This document shows positions 20,704-30,351 of a stretch of 31,152 nucleotides of DNA, piece after piece. The notes under the pieces were generated by a model. It had not been told where the DNA came from and did no database searches. It was given only the letters and a program-made list of their open reading frames with translations. Origin of the DNA: Silene noctiflora (Eukaryota; Streptophyta; Magnoliopsida; Caryophyllales; Caryophyllaceae); contig VHZZ01004417.1 in the NCBI GenBank assembly GCA_009801015.1, positions 10,224-41,375 on the forward strand. The letters run 5' to 3'. The position numbers and the translations under genes are program-made. How positions within the stretch are numbered: the first letter of the stretch is position 1; each line of letters opens with the position of its first letter.

Positions 20704-23700
20704 ATGGTTGCGGTAACTTCGGAGAGCAGTGAAAAGTACAAGGAATATATTGCCGGTTTAATCGCTGGTTTTGCAACCGTTTTTACCGGTCACCCTTTTG
20801 ATACTGTCAAGGTCTCTCCTTTTTTTTCACCTTTTTTTTTATTACGTCTATTCATTTTTTGTCCTTTTTGTGAAAAGTATAAAGTTTGTTATTTTTAGTG
20901 GCGGAGTCGAAATTTAAAGTTAGGGCAAATTAGTTATGCAATTGAATAATTTAGAAAAAGTCGGAAATTTTATTACTGCTAGCCCCCCTTGTTCCGCCAC
21001 TGGTAGAAAAACCAATGTGGGTGGGTAGTGGGGGTTTAAGGTTGCGTAGCCGACCCCCTTAAATCAGTTTTGCTGGGATATACTCAGTGGGTTGTTGCTT
21101 TGCTGACTAGAATGAAACAGGAGACGGAATGCCAAAATGATTTTAGGTCGGCTACCATGAATCATCGTTTAAAACCGTCAATGACTGTCAGTTATTTGTG
21201 ACTGTGGAAGTGAAATTAAGCTGAAATGCAATGGAATTACAGAAACCAATTTTCTGATAGTATTGGTATCGGTTAAATTGTCGCTTACCCGCTTTCTCTA
21301 ATTGAGGCACCGGAAAACTTAGTAGGGAGTCGTTTTTAGAATGAACAACTATTCTTACTTATGACGGTCACAAGCTTGTGACGTCTCACAAATCCCTTTC
21401 CTGTTTTAACATTATTTGAAACGGTTGTGAGATGTCAAGCTTGTGATCGTCTCAAGGAATGACCACATTTTCCACATGAGGTTTTGAGGGAAGTTTATAA
21501 TCTATGTCAAACAACGGAACTAGGAGAGATTGAGATCTATGCTGCACGACTGCACACGATTTCTATACCTATCGACAAGCATGACCAGGCATTTGTTCAG
21601 TGTGAGTGCGTGAGTTCCATTCACGGTCATGCCACACCTCTAAACTATATATGATGCTTCAGTCACCCCTAACCTCATCCGATGGAGCAACTCATTAAAT
21701 CATTTTGATTGGATGAGTATTTACTGGGTACAAGTCGGTAATATGATAATTAGAATGTTGCTCTTCTATAGTTCTATCTGATATATGAGGCGTGTCAAAT
21801 GTATTTGGACTTCTCCAAGTGTTTAGAAATGCTATTTTTGATACTTCGCTCCTCAAACAAGCTTTGCTACTCATAACTTATGTGTTATGCTCGCGAAGAA
21901 GTAAAGAGACTTTCCAAATGATCGGAATGCAAATTGTGTCAAGAATTACGTCAACCAACTTCTTCCTTGCCATCTAAAGTACAGGATGCAATTTATGACG
22001 ATGCTCTGATATGATGCAACACCTATAATATTATAAATGAATGAAAATCGGGCTCCTTTGTGTTTAGGCAAGTCTGCCGTCGAATCATCGTCGTCATTTC
22101 AATATAATCACCAATTGCATATTCTTTTCCTCTTTATTTAACGAATTTAAGATTGTCTTCTTTCGTTTTGTAATGTGGGCGTTCCAAGTAGACTTGCATT
22201 ATCCTTAGAGAAGTAACAAACCGTAAATTTTACATGAAAGAGCGCACAATATCGTATAGCTTGTAGCTTGTCCTAGAGTGGCTGTAGACATGTGGTGCCT
22301 TTTTCAGTTTCTTGTATATATTACTCCCGATACTCCGTATTACAAGTTACAACTGATCTTTTGGAAAAAATGTGTTTGATCCTGGCTCTTAACTGTTGGA
22401 TTCTGTTCTTGTTAGGTAAAACTGCAAAAACACAATACTGAAGTGCATGGCATTAAATACAGAAATGGATTGCATTGTGCTGCTAAGATATTGCAAATTG
22501 AAGGGGTATGCTTCTCTCGTTTATTAATTTTATAACGATAGAAATCTCCGCTAGACGTAGACATATAACTCAATTATGTTTTCCAGTTCTAACTTAACTA
22601 CTATAATAGTCTTAGGCGGCGGGAGCCTTTGAGGCACCAGAGTAATATTGCTGTTTTGCTGTATTCCGAAGATTTGTTTACTGTGTAGTAGTTATAAATG
22701 AACTATAGTCAATTAGTTTGAAATTACATTGCGAAGTTCTTTTTTTACAGGTGAGAGGGCTTTACAGGGGTGCTTCATCTTCACTTATTGGGATAGGTTT
22801 TGAGAGTTCCCTTCTTTTTGGCATATACACACAAACAAAACAAAAGCTCCAGGTAAAATTCCTCGATAAACAACGTGATGAAATAGGTTACTTCAGAGTT
22901 TTGGAAATTCTTGTATTCATCTGAAAGGAAATCATGATCTAACAAATCTTCTTCTCTCAGAATAGCACCTAAAAATGAAGCTCTTTGTTGATGAATGTTT
23001 GTTTTCTTGTTTTCAAGGGTAACCTGAACAGTTTTGGTCCAAATCCCTCGGTCATTATTCCCGCAGCGGCATGTTCAGGAGCTATAATTAGTGTAGTTCT
23101 TTGTCCGACTGAATTAGTTAAGGTAAGGAAAGATATCTTTCCGTGGATGTCGGTTCTGAGTTTTGACGCTTATAAACTAAAATCGGGTTAGCTGTATGTT
23201 GTTCTATGCTTACGATGTTGAGCTTCTTTAGTGTAGGTTGCAAGTCCAAGGAAACTCGAACAAATACTCTGGTCCACTGGATTGTGTTCTTAAAACTCTC
23301 AGAACTGATGGGGTGAGGATTCTCTATTTCTAAATTAAATTCCTGAAACCACTTTAGGAAAAAATAATATGGCCGAGCTAACGAGTGAAGTGTCCAGGTG
23401 ACAGGGATTTTTCGCGGAGGTGCTACGACCTTCTTGAGAGAATCTTTGGGCAATGCCGTCTTTTTTACTGTTTACGAGAGCGTTAGGCATGTCACACACT
23501 TGAAACTTAAAGACGCTTCTCATGAAAATACAAGCAACATGGCTGAGTTGGGGATCGGGATTCTCAGCGGTGGTCTTGCTGGTGCTGCTGTAAGTATGGT
23601 TTACCTTTTTTCCCCAAACAAATCTTCAGTATGACTGTTTTACACACAGATTTTGTAAAACTCCATGTTATTTTCACCAATACCCCTATAGAGGAACCTT

Positions 23701-24189
23701 CCAGTACTTTTTATAGGGTTATTTACGTAAATAACGTGCAACATTAAGACTGTATGTAATACCGTTTTACATAGATGTTTATATGTCTTTTTTTTTTCTT
23801 TTTTTTCCCGTGTTTTCATTTGTTTTGCTTTATGTTCTAATCTGTGGTTGTCTTAATCTTATCCAGTCGTGGTCAACTGTTCTGCCCTTGGATGTGGCCA
23901 AGACTATGATTCAAACAAACCCAGATCACAAATTTACAAGAAATCCTTTCACAGTATTGAACATGGTAATACTTTTATGATACGAGTACTGTTTTTCCAC
24001 CCATAAAAATGGTAGGCACAGATTACCGGTTAACACTTGATTATCTGTATGTAGGTTTACAGGCAAGCTGGGTTAAGAGGATGTTATGCCGGCTTAGGTC
24101 CGACCATAATGAGGGCGTTTCCGGCCAATGCAGCAGCAGTTGTAACTTGGGAGTTCGCAATGAAAATCCTAGGCATTAGACGTGAGTGA
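20704..24189 (+). CDS. BAC1: Mitochondrial basic amino acid carrier (BAC1-like)
   Basis: Exons: 20704-20811, 22416-22505, 22751-22852, 23018-23122, 23232-23312, 23398-23589, 23867-23965, 24055-24189. The result is 303 aa, about 300 as usual for the mitochondrial carrier family. Three repeats are seen, each with the signature P-x-[DE]-x-x-[KR]: PFDTVK (31-36), PTELVK (130-135), PLDVAK (233-238). Glu in the second signature (CPTELVK) is typical of the ornithine/arginine/carnitine-type branch. The C terminus (GLGPTIMRAFPANAAA...GIRRE) is close to Arabidopsis BAC1 as I recall it. The known role is exchange of arginine, lysine, ornithine and histidine across the inner mitochondrial membrane, for example during seed storage protein breakdown. 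All seven introns are in phase 0. Exon 5 must use the AG at 23230-23231; the next AG (23235-23236) gives a premature stop. Exact substrate is inferred. Confidence 0.92.
20897..21001. mobile_element. 105-bp AGTGGCGGA-family MITE in carrier intron 1
   Basis: The element starts AGTGGCGGAG and ends with the inverted copy TTCCGCCACT. The interior is AT-rich with no coding capacity. No clear target duplication was found. It has the same termini as 13731-14097 and 27062-27147. Confidence 0.6.
21040..21205. mobile_element. Two opposed TTG-tailed SINE fragments in carrier intron 1
   Basis: On the + strand, 'gtagccgaccccct' (about 21050) leads to 'gggttgttgctttg' (about 21090-21103). On the minus strand, 21118-21200 reads 'gatgattcatggtagccgacc' then 'taaaatcattttgg'. 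Both match the 3' part of the SINE at 12990-13077. The copies face each other. Confidence 0.4.
21363..21453. repeat. Palindromic GTCACAAGCTTGTGAC repeat, copy A
   Basis: The left arm contains the perfect 16-base palindrome GTCACAAGCTTGTGAC (21367-21382) followed by GTCTCACAA. The right arm (21424-21453) is an imperfect inverted copy (GTGAGATGTCAAGCTTGTGA). It lies in intron 1 of the carrier gene. A second copy is at 25026-25104. Confidence 0.6.
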
Positions 24190-25010
24190 TTAGATTGCAT
24201 GCAATTCTGCTCGACCTGTGACTGGAAATATTCTTCCAGCCCCCCAGGTTATATTTTTGATTTGTTAAACTACCGCATAGTCCATAGACGAGGTCCGGGA
24301 GAGATATTTGTTCGGATCTCATGGGACGATGATTGTATGATACCAGAGGACTTATCAAGCGGCTCGCTTCAGTCGCTTGTTTACAAGTCCACAGCAATAT
24401 TTTTAACTGAAGAACGGCCCGTTTTCAGAACAGATGAAAACTAGTCCTCTGAATACGCAGAAAAATAATGTAACTCATAGATAACTGCGACACATTGCGT
24501 GTTCAATCCCTACCACCTGCATTTCATTTAATTTCATCTATTTGTAATTTATACTCATTTTTCCTATTAAGTTGGTTTCATAAACCAAAATTTTTCGATG
24601 GGGACGATTAAGCAGTATAGTGCCTCTTGGCCTAAAATCCTTTATCGAAAAAGTACTCCATACGACCATACATAAATAAAACTCGTATAGAATCACATTT
24701 CACAATATTTACCCGTATATTCGTATATTTTTGAGTAATGAGCATTTCGATAAATGAGAACGACACATATTTAAACAAAAGAACATGTGTAAGATCTTTG
24801 AATAAACAAGGCAAAAGCAAATGCATTAACCCAAAAATCCAAAGATTATCAAAGTGGTACAAGTAATAGTAGTACCAGAAAGGAATAATGGTGAAAGAAT
24901 GAGAAGATCCCTTGAAAGACTACAAAATCCCTTTGCTCTTTTTCTGCTTTTTCAACCACATTCTACAATTAATATGTACTCCATTGATTTTGATTGTTAA
25001 ATTCTCGTTT
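24190..25010 (+). other. Carrier 3' region and intergenic DNA
   Basis: After the carrier stop there is no further gene. The first few hundred bases are likely 3' UTR. 'AAAAATAATGTAA' near 24461 could serve polyadenylation. A relic 'aagtactccatacgacc' near 24650 resembles a MITE end. The short open frames on both strands look random. Confidence 0.4.
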
Positions 25011-25025
25011 GGGACGGCACTATTC

Positions 25026-25104
25026 CGTCACAAGCTGGTGACCTCTCACAAGGAGCAAGCGGGATGAGAGCTTTGAGAGGTCACAAGCTTGTGTCCGTCA
25101 CAAG
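25026..25104. repeat. Palindromic CACAAGCTTGTG repeat, copy B
   Basis: CCGTCACAAGCTGGTGACC, then TCTCACAA, is mirrored by TTGAGAGGTCACAAGCTTGTG and then TCCGTCACAAG across a short spacer of about 20 bases. It is the same family as 21363-21453 and forms a strong potential hairpin. Confidence 0.6.
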
Positions 25105-25270
25105 TAAGACAATCAGTTAGATTATATCACAAATTTCACTAATTTTATAAATATTTTTGTTGGATCAAATTTCACGAATTTTACATTTTGTATTTTTACA
25201 CTTATTTAGTAAATATGGAAAATCGATGATTAATATTATCGTACAAGTATAAAATCAAAAAATAATGTTT

Positions 25271-25740
25271 TATTTAAGCTTATTAATTATACTATATATA
25301 GATAGGAAGATCCCGTTCTTTTGGATTTTAAATTTTCTTAACTGAATTTATAGAAAATAAACTAAAATTAAATTAAACTTAACTAAAATGAATTGCACAT
25401 AATTTCAAGAACTTAAACTAAACTGAAATGACGAGACCTAATAGCATGATAATGATCGATCGTAAATTCAAATCTTCATATCACTATTGTCTATTTAAGT
25501 TTATTACTAGTAGATAGCTAGTAAGATCTCGTTCTTGTAGATAGCTAGTAAGATCTCGTTTTTTTGGACTGACACTTTCTTAAATGAACTAAATTATAAA
25601 ATCTAAACTAAATTTATACCAAATTGAAATGAATTTCACATTACGTTAGAACCTGAATTGAACTAAACTTAACTGAGATAACGAGGCCTAAGAGCATGAA
25701 ATTGATCGATTAGGTTCGAATCCTGGTGTCACGCTTGAGT
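25271..25740. repeat. Diverged tandem repeat of about 220 bp
   Basis: Copy 1 (25271-25491) and copy 2 (25492-25740) share, in order, 'tatttaag', 'aagatc(c/t)cgttct', 'ttggac/t', a stretch of 'aaactaaa' and 'aaatgaatt' words, 'acgag(a/g)cctaa(t/g)agcatga' and 'atgatcgat'/'ttgatcgat'. Copy 2 also carries an exact internal 27-base duplication (25510-25536 and 25537-25563). A B-box-like GGTTCGAATCC occurs near 25713, but no full tRNA can be folded. Confidence 0.6.
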
Positions 25741-25780
25741 CTTGACTACAAATAGAAACAATTGTGTAGGTAGTTTGAAC

Positions 25781-26234
25781 GGAAATTCACCCGGTAACTC
25801 TGAGGTGACATTTTGCACGAAAAGCCTAATTTTTTTAACCGGGAAATTTTAAGAGTTCATAACTCGTGTTTATGAGTTCAGAAAGTGACGATTTTTTTCA
25901 AATCGATCATCTTTCCGAGTACTACGATACTACGATTTGAAAAAAAAAATTATCGTATTTGGATCACGTGGCTAGGAGTTTTTGTATATCAAATTTTTTT
26001 TTGAACCGAACAAACTTTGAGTGACCATATCTCTTGGTCACGACTCACGAGTACCAAACTCAACAGTTTTTTTTAAAAAAATTGTAGTACTCGGAAAGAT
26101 GATCGATTTGAAAAATAATCGTCACTTTCTGAACTCATAAACACGAGTTATGGACTTTTAGAGTTTTTCGGATAAAAAAATTAGGTGTTTTATGCAAAAT
26201 GTCAAATATGAGGGTATCGTATGAATTTTCCGAT
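25781..26234. mobile_element. Long-TIR foldback element (MULE or hAT-like MITE)
   Basis: Left arm 25781-25925 and right arm about 26083-26234 are inverted copies over about 140 bases. The innermost 75 or so, containing CATAACTCGTGTTTATGAGT, AGAAAGTGACGAT and ATCGATCATCTTTCCGAGT, are nearly identical. The direct repeat GTTTGAAC lies immediately outside both ends (25773-25780 and 26235-26242), a candidate 8-base target duplication, or 9 bases with one mismatch. The core has no coding capacity. A transcript would fold into a long double-stranded hairpin. Confidence 0.75.
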
Positions 26235-26242
26235 GTTTGAAC

Positions 26243-26407
26243 CCTTGAGAATAAAGCGTGGGTAATAGAGCATGATGATGGGCGGGCGGGTCCATGTTGG
26301 ATTGGGATGGATAATATCATATGTGGATCCCCCACATGTTCCGTCTTGTCCCTTTCTCTTGGACTCTTCCCATAGTGCTCTAACCTTGTAATATGCTCAA
26401 ATTATTT

Positions 26408-26438
<31 letters not shown>

Positions 26439-28600
26439 ATAGAGTTTGTATTATTTGTTTTTTTTTAATAATTTAATGAAAGACTAATAAGCATTATTAT
26501 TTGTTTTTCGAGTAAAAAGTTTATAAATTCTGTATATTAGTTGGTGTAATAACTAGAGTTTTACTACCATACACATTCATAGTAGCCAAATCATCGAGCA
26601 AGTTTAAAAAGTGAAGCCGTGAAGGCATAAATAAATTGGTAAAAATGAAAATAAAGGATGATAGTAAATGCAGTTACTAAAAAGAGAAATCTAATTCACT
26701 TAACTTTGTTATTCTTTCAACTTTATCGTAAAAACCACCATTGTCTAACTAATCTGACTAGAGTTACAAGACCCGAGCTAGACTCAAATATACGACTAGA
26801 AAATGACCTAAACTCAATGTGATTCAACCTGAACTAAACTTGTACAAATGTGAAATTACGGTCAGTCAAAATGAAGAAATGACTCGTGACTCGCTAATCC
26901 ATTATAGCCTATCTGAAACAGCTCTAAATCCGAATTGACTGATCCATCTTAAAACACATGCATGTTATATCTGAATAAAATCGACACAAAGTGATTGAAT
27001 TATAATTTCTAGTAAAATCATTTGAGTTAGGTCACTTGGACATGTAACTAAGCTTAATTTTAGTGGTGAAGCTACGGAAGCGCTAGCTAATAAAAATGCT
27101 CGTCACCCTCACAACATTATATTTACATTATTCTGGCTCTGCCACTGCTTAATTGGCATTAGAAACACCATATTGGTAGGACACCAAACCCTAGTATTAT
27201 GGCCTATAGCCTATAGGGGGTTTAATGTATTAGTCTAGAACATGATTAAAATAAGTGAAAGTGAGATTTGGCAAGTAAAATGCCTTGAAAATGGGACCTC
27301 TTAGGGATTCCCTAAATCTTAATAACATCCTTGATTACATATTCTAATTGTATAATTAACTCAAAAGAATGTTTACGTATACTGTCTTCTAGTGTGTCCT
27401 TTCTCGAACTTCGTGAGATTCATCTATCAACTTCTGCTTTTGCTTCCTCTGTCCTTGTTCTTGGATTGTTCACTCTCCCAATGTCCCTCCTTCCATTCAA
27501 AGCTTAAGACTATCTTTAATCACGTTCAACGTTAATCTTTGAAACAAATCGAATAGTTATTGGATAGTATCGAGTTTCGGTATTACCAAGTATTATTAAA
27601 GTAGTACTTTTAAAATTTGTCACATCCATTATATACTTATATGTTACGAGTACTTGAGAAAGTAACTATTTGCGCATGTTCTGTGAAACACTGGGATGAT
27701 ATTGTTGTTTTCCATTATGATTAAATTGTAATATGTCAATTTTAATATTAAAATAACAACTTATTTATATCTATGGGTTAATTTCGGATAGAAAACTAGT
27801 TGAGAATTTGGAAAAGGAAAATTTTAAGATAAAAGGAAAAAAAACAATTTACATGATATCGATAAGGAACGTTCTAGTATATGGACATAATAAGTAGATA
27901 ATCCCAGGTTATTCTACTTAAACCATGTTCTTAATTTGTATTGAAACTATTCAAATTCAACTAAATCGAAAATTAACTTGAAATAAACTAAAATGAAATT
28001 AAGTAAAAAAAAAATGACCTTACCCTATATCTTACATCAGAAATGCTAATTTTATGACTAAGACAAATGTTAAAAACCATGTTCTTGTAAACTATTTCAA
28101 ACCGAATGAGATGATGTTACTAGTTGATATAATAATCCCCATGCTACTTTCTCACATATCATTTGTAAAGTTCATTAAAATGATGGATTATATGTAAGGG
28201 TGATGCTAAATCTCGGTGCTAACTGTCTAACTGATGACATCCTATCCTTATTATTCTAAAGATCGAAGAGATTTTATTCTACTGAATAAATTAAAACCGA
28301 GGTATCATGAGTTCGTGACAATAGGTTGCTGATTCAATTCCCCTTTCTTATACATTGTACCGACCTTACGCATCATCTTGACAAAAAAATTCATTATTAT
28401 TCCAAAATGGGGGTGAAAAAAACAGTAAAAACAGACAGAATACCATTCAACCTTCTACTTATAAAACAATGTCTAAATTTTAACAAACAAAATTCAGAAA
28501 TGTCACGTGAAACACCCATTTTTATAAGAAGAAAAGCAATTCAATAAGCTTATCTCAAAGTTTTGGAGTACAAGTATTTAAATCTTCCATCCAAACAATA
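26243..28600. other. AT-rich intergenic DNA between carrier and Dof genes
   Basis: No gene was seen. The region contains an A/T low-complexity run (26403-26442), an AGTGGCGGA-family element (27062-27147) and AACTAAAATGAA-type sequence near 27960-28010 related to the tandem repeat at 25271-25740. The remainder is unremarkable AT-rich DNA that may include distal Dof promoter. Confidence 0.4.
27062..27147. mobile_element. Third AGTGGCGGA-family MITE copy
   Basis: The left end AGTGGTGAAGC and the right end TCTGCCACTG (AGTGGCAGAGCCAGAAT on the other strand) are imperfect inverted copies about 86 bases apart. Confidence 0.45.
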
Positions 28601-28693
28601 GAGTACACTATTCTACCTGTAATTTGTCATCTTACTAATTGTTTCTTAACACACAAAAATGGTACATACTCATTTCTTTACCTTCTCATTCTC

Positions 28694-28694
<1 letters not shown>

Positions 28695-28725
<31 letters not shown>

Positions 28726-28726
28726 T
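28695..28726. repeat. (TAA)n microsatellite
   Basis: About ten uninterrupted TAA units lie about 600 bases upstream of the Dof start codon. In one frame they give a run of Asn, which makes a spurious open frame. Confidence 0.95.
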
Positions 28727-28936
28727 GTATGGACACAACAAGTTCATCTCTCTCTTTCTATATTCATTTTAATTTCATTCTTTGCATTATATACTTAGCA
28801 ATTATTTTGGGTCCCCTTTTTTGTTTTTGTTTGCTTGCATTTTGGATGAGTATCTTAACTTCTTATGTGGGCATTCTTTTTTCAACCCTAAATCACCAAA
28901 TCAAAAACAAATTTCAAAAAATAAAAAGTTTGATAT

Positions 28937-29256
28937 TTTTTTTGTTTGTTTTTATAAACAAAAACAAATAAAGAGGTAAAAAAACCCTTCAAAGTAGTTT
29001 TGATCCTTTTTGTTGTTTGTGTTTCAAAACCAAAACAAAGAGGTAAGACTACCAATAGGTATAAACCAGGGTGTCCACAGTCGAAAACAGTGACCAGAAC
29101 TCAAAGTTTGAACATTTTGTTGTTTGTGTTTCATAACAAATACAAAAGAGGATAAAGATCTTTGGTGTAAACCAGGGTGTCCACAATTGATAACAGTGAC
29201 CACCAGAAGTTTTCAAAGTTTGAACATTTTGTTGTTTTTGTTTGTTTTTCTTGCAG
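28937..29256 (+). repeat. Tandem repeats in the probable leader intron of the Dof gene
   Basis: Units begin TTTTGTTGTTTG at 29007, 29115 and (partial) 29227. They share 'gtttca-aac', 'acaaagagg' or 'acaaaagagg', 'taaaccagggtgtccaca', 'aacagtgacca' and 'caaagtttgaaca'. Periods are 108 and 112 bases. A shorter diverged unit lies at 28937-29006. The array ends in TTTTTCTTGCAG (29245-29256), a textbook 3' splice site, so the Dof coding exon probably starts at 29257. Donor-like AG|GTAAAA (28976) and AG|GTAAGA (29043) occur in two units; the third has GA in place of GT. Confidence 0.7.
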
Positions 29257-29301
29257 AATAACCAGTTTGATGTTCAGAAAAGTGGTGGGAGCTTCACTAA
29301 C

Positions 29302-30351
29302 ATGGCTTCTTTAGCTCCATTACCACTACAACCACCTAGAGTTTTAGATCAAAAAGTTGCAAACTTCACTCAAGAACAACAACAACAACAACAACATCAA
29401 GAACAACAAAAGCAACAACAACAACAAAACAACAATCAAGAGCCTTTAAGATGTCCAAGATGTGATTCAAGCAACACAAAGTTTTGTTATTACAACAACT
29501 ATAGTTTGTCACAACCAAGACATTTTTGCAAGGCATGTAAAAGGTATTGGACAAGAGGTGGAACTCTAAGAAGTGTTCCTGTTGGTGGTGGTTGTAGGAA
29601 GAATAAAAGGGTTAAAAGACCTTCTAATAATAGTAATAATAATACTTCTTCTATGATTACTACTAATTATAGTAATAATCTTCATGATGGTTCTGTTAAT
29701 TCTCTTCCATCTACAAATAATAATCATAGTAATATTAATACTCATATTATTCATGATTTGATTAATACTTCAACTTCAAACCCTTTATTTTATGGGATTA
29801 ATCATGGTTCTAATCATAATCTTATGAATAATTTTCCATTTTCAAGGTATGATCTTCATAACCCATCTCAAATTAATGGTGTTGGATTAGGGTTTTCATC
29901 TGGATTAGTTCATAATGATAATATTAATGGTGAATGTAGAAATGGGTTGACCTTAAATCCTCATAATAATCATAATAATAAGCATATTTTCCAAGATTTA
30001 ATCTCATCAAACCCTAATACTTCATCTATATCCTCACTTTTGGCATCTAGTTTTCAAATGAAGAGTGGTGGAAACAATAATTTTGAGACAATTTTGCCCT
30101 CCTATGAGGGTAGTCTCCACATGAAAGGAGGTATGTATATGAAGGAAGTGAAAATGGAGCTAGAGGGGCAAAATAGGGCAATGGATCATCATTGGAGTGC
30201 TCCTAGTCAAAATTTGATGGATCAAAACAATGTTGGTTCATCACCATCATCTGATCTATCTAATGTTTGGGGTAATGGACCTAATCTTGGTAGTACATGG
30301 CTTGATCCTTCACACAATAATCTTGGTTCTTCATTCCCCTCTTTGATTTGA
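29302..30351 (+). CDS. Dof-type zinc finger transcription factor
   Basis: The first in-frame ATG after the predicted splice acceptor at 29256 is at 29302, giving 349 aa. The frame is open back to the acceptor (15 codons), so an upstream coding exon adding a few residues is possible, but I found no ATG-donor pair for it. A Gln-rich tract (about residues 24-45) precedes a complete Dof domain: C51, C54, C76, C79 in CX2CX21CX2C, with [16 protein letters not shown] and [17 protein letters not shown], and a basic tail (CRKNKRVKR, 98-106). The rest is rich in Asn and Ser, ending GSSFPSLI. Dof proteins are nuclear and bind AAAG cores; the function of this subfamily member cannot be assigned by eye. 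Confidence 0.93.
   Translation: MASLAPLPLQPPRVLDQKVANFTQEQQQQQQHQEQQKQQQQQNNNQEPLRCPRCDSSNTKFCYYNNYSLSQPRHFCKACKRYWTRGGTLRSVPVGGGCRKNKRVKRPSNNSNNNTSSMITTNYSNNLHDGSVNSLPSTNNNHSNINTHIIHDLINTSTSNPLFYGINHGSNHNLMNNFPFSRYDLHNPSQINGVGLGFSSGLVHNDNINGECRNGLTLNPHNNHNNKHIFQDLISSNPNTSSISSLLASSFQMKSGGNNNFETILPSYEGSLHMKGGMYMKEVKMELEGQNRAMDHHWSAPSQNLMDQNNVGSSPSSDLSNVWGNGPNLGSTWLDPSHNNLGSSFPSLI

Noticed and set aside
23118-23523. Minus-strand open frames of 111 and 62 codons
   Set aside because: They are antisense shadows of carrier exons 5 and 6.
25680-25740. tRNA gene suggested by a GGTTCGAATCC B-box-like word
   Set aside because: No acceptor stem, A box in register or anticodon arm could be formed; the word lies in a diverged tandem repeat.
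26320-26342. Palindrome CATATGTGG...CCACATG in the intergenic region
   Set aside because: Short, single occurrence, no flanking structure.
28639-28979. Hydrophobic 65-110-codon open frames upstream of Dof
   Set aside because: They are built on a (TAA)n microsatellite and T-rich DNA; no start-donor structure joins them to the Dof exon, so they are more likely promoter or leader.
29242-29301. Dof frame extended to 29242
   Set aside because: It begins at a TTG codon within the polypyrimidine tract of a strong 3' splice site, so the first bases are intron.
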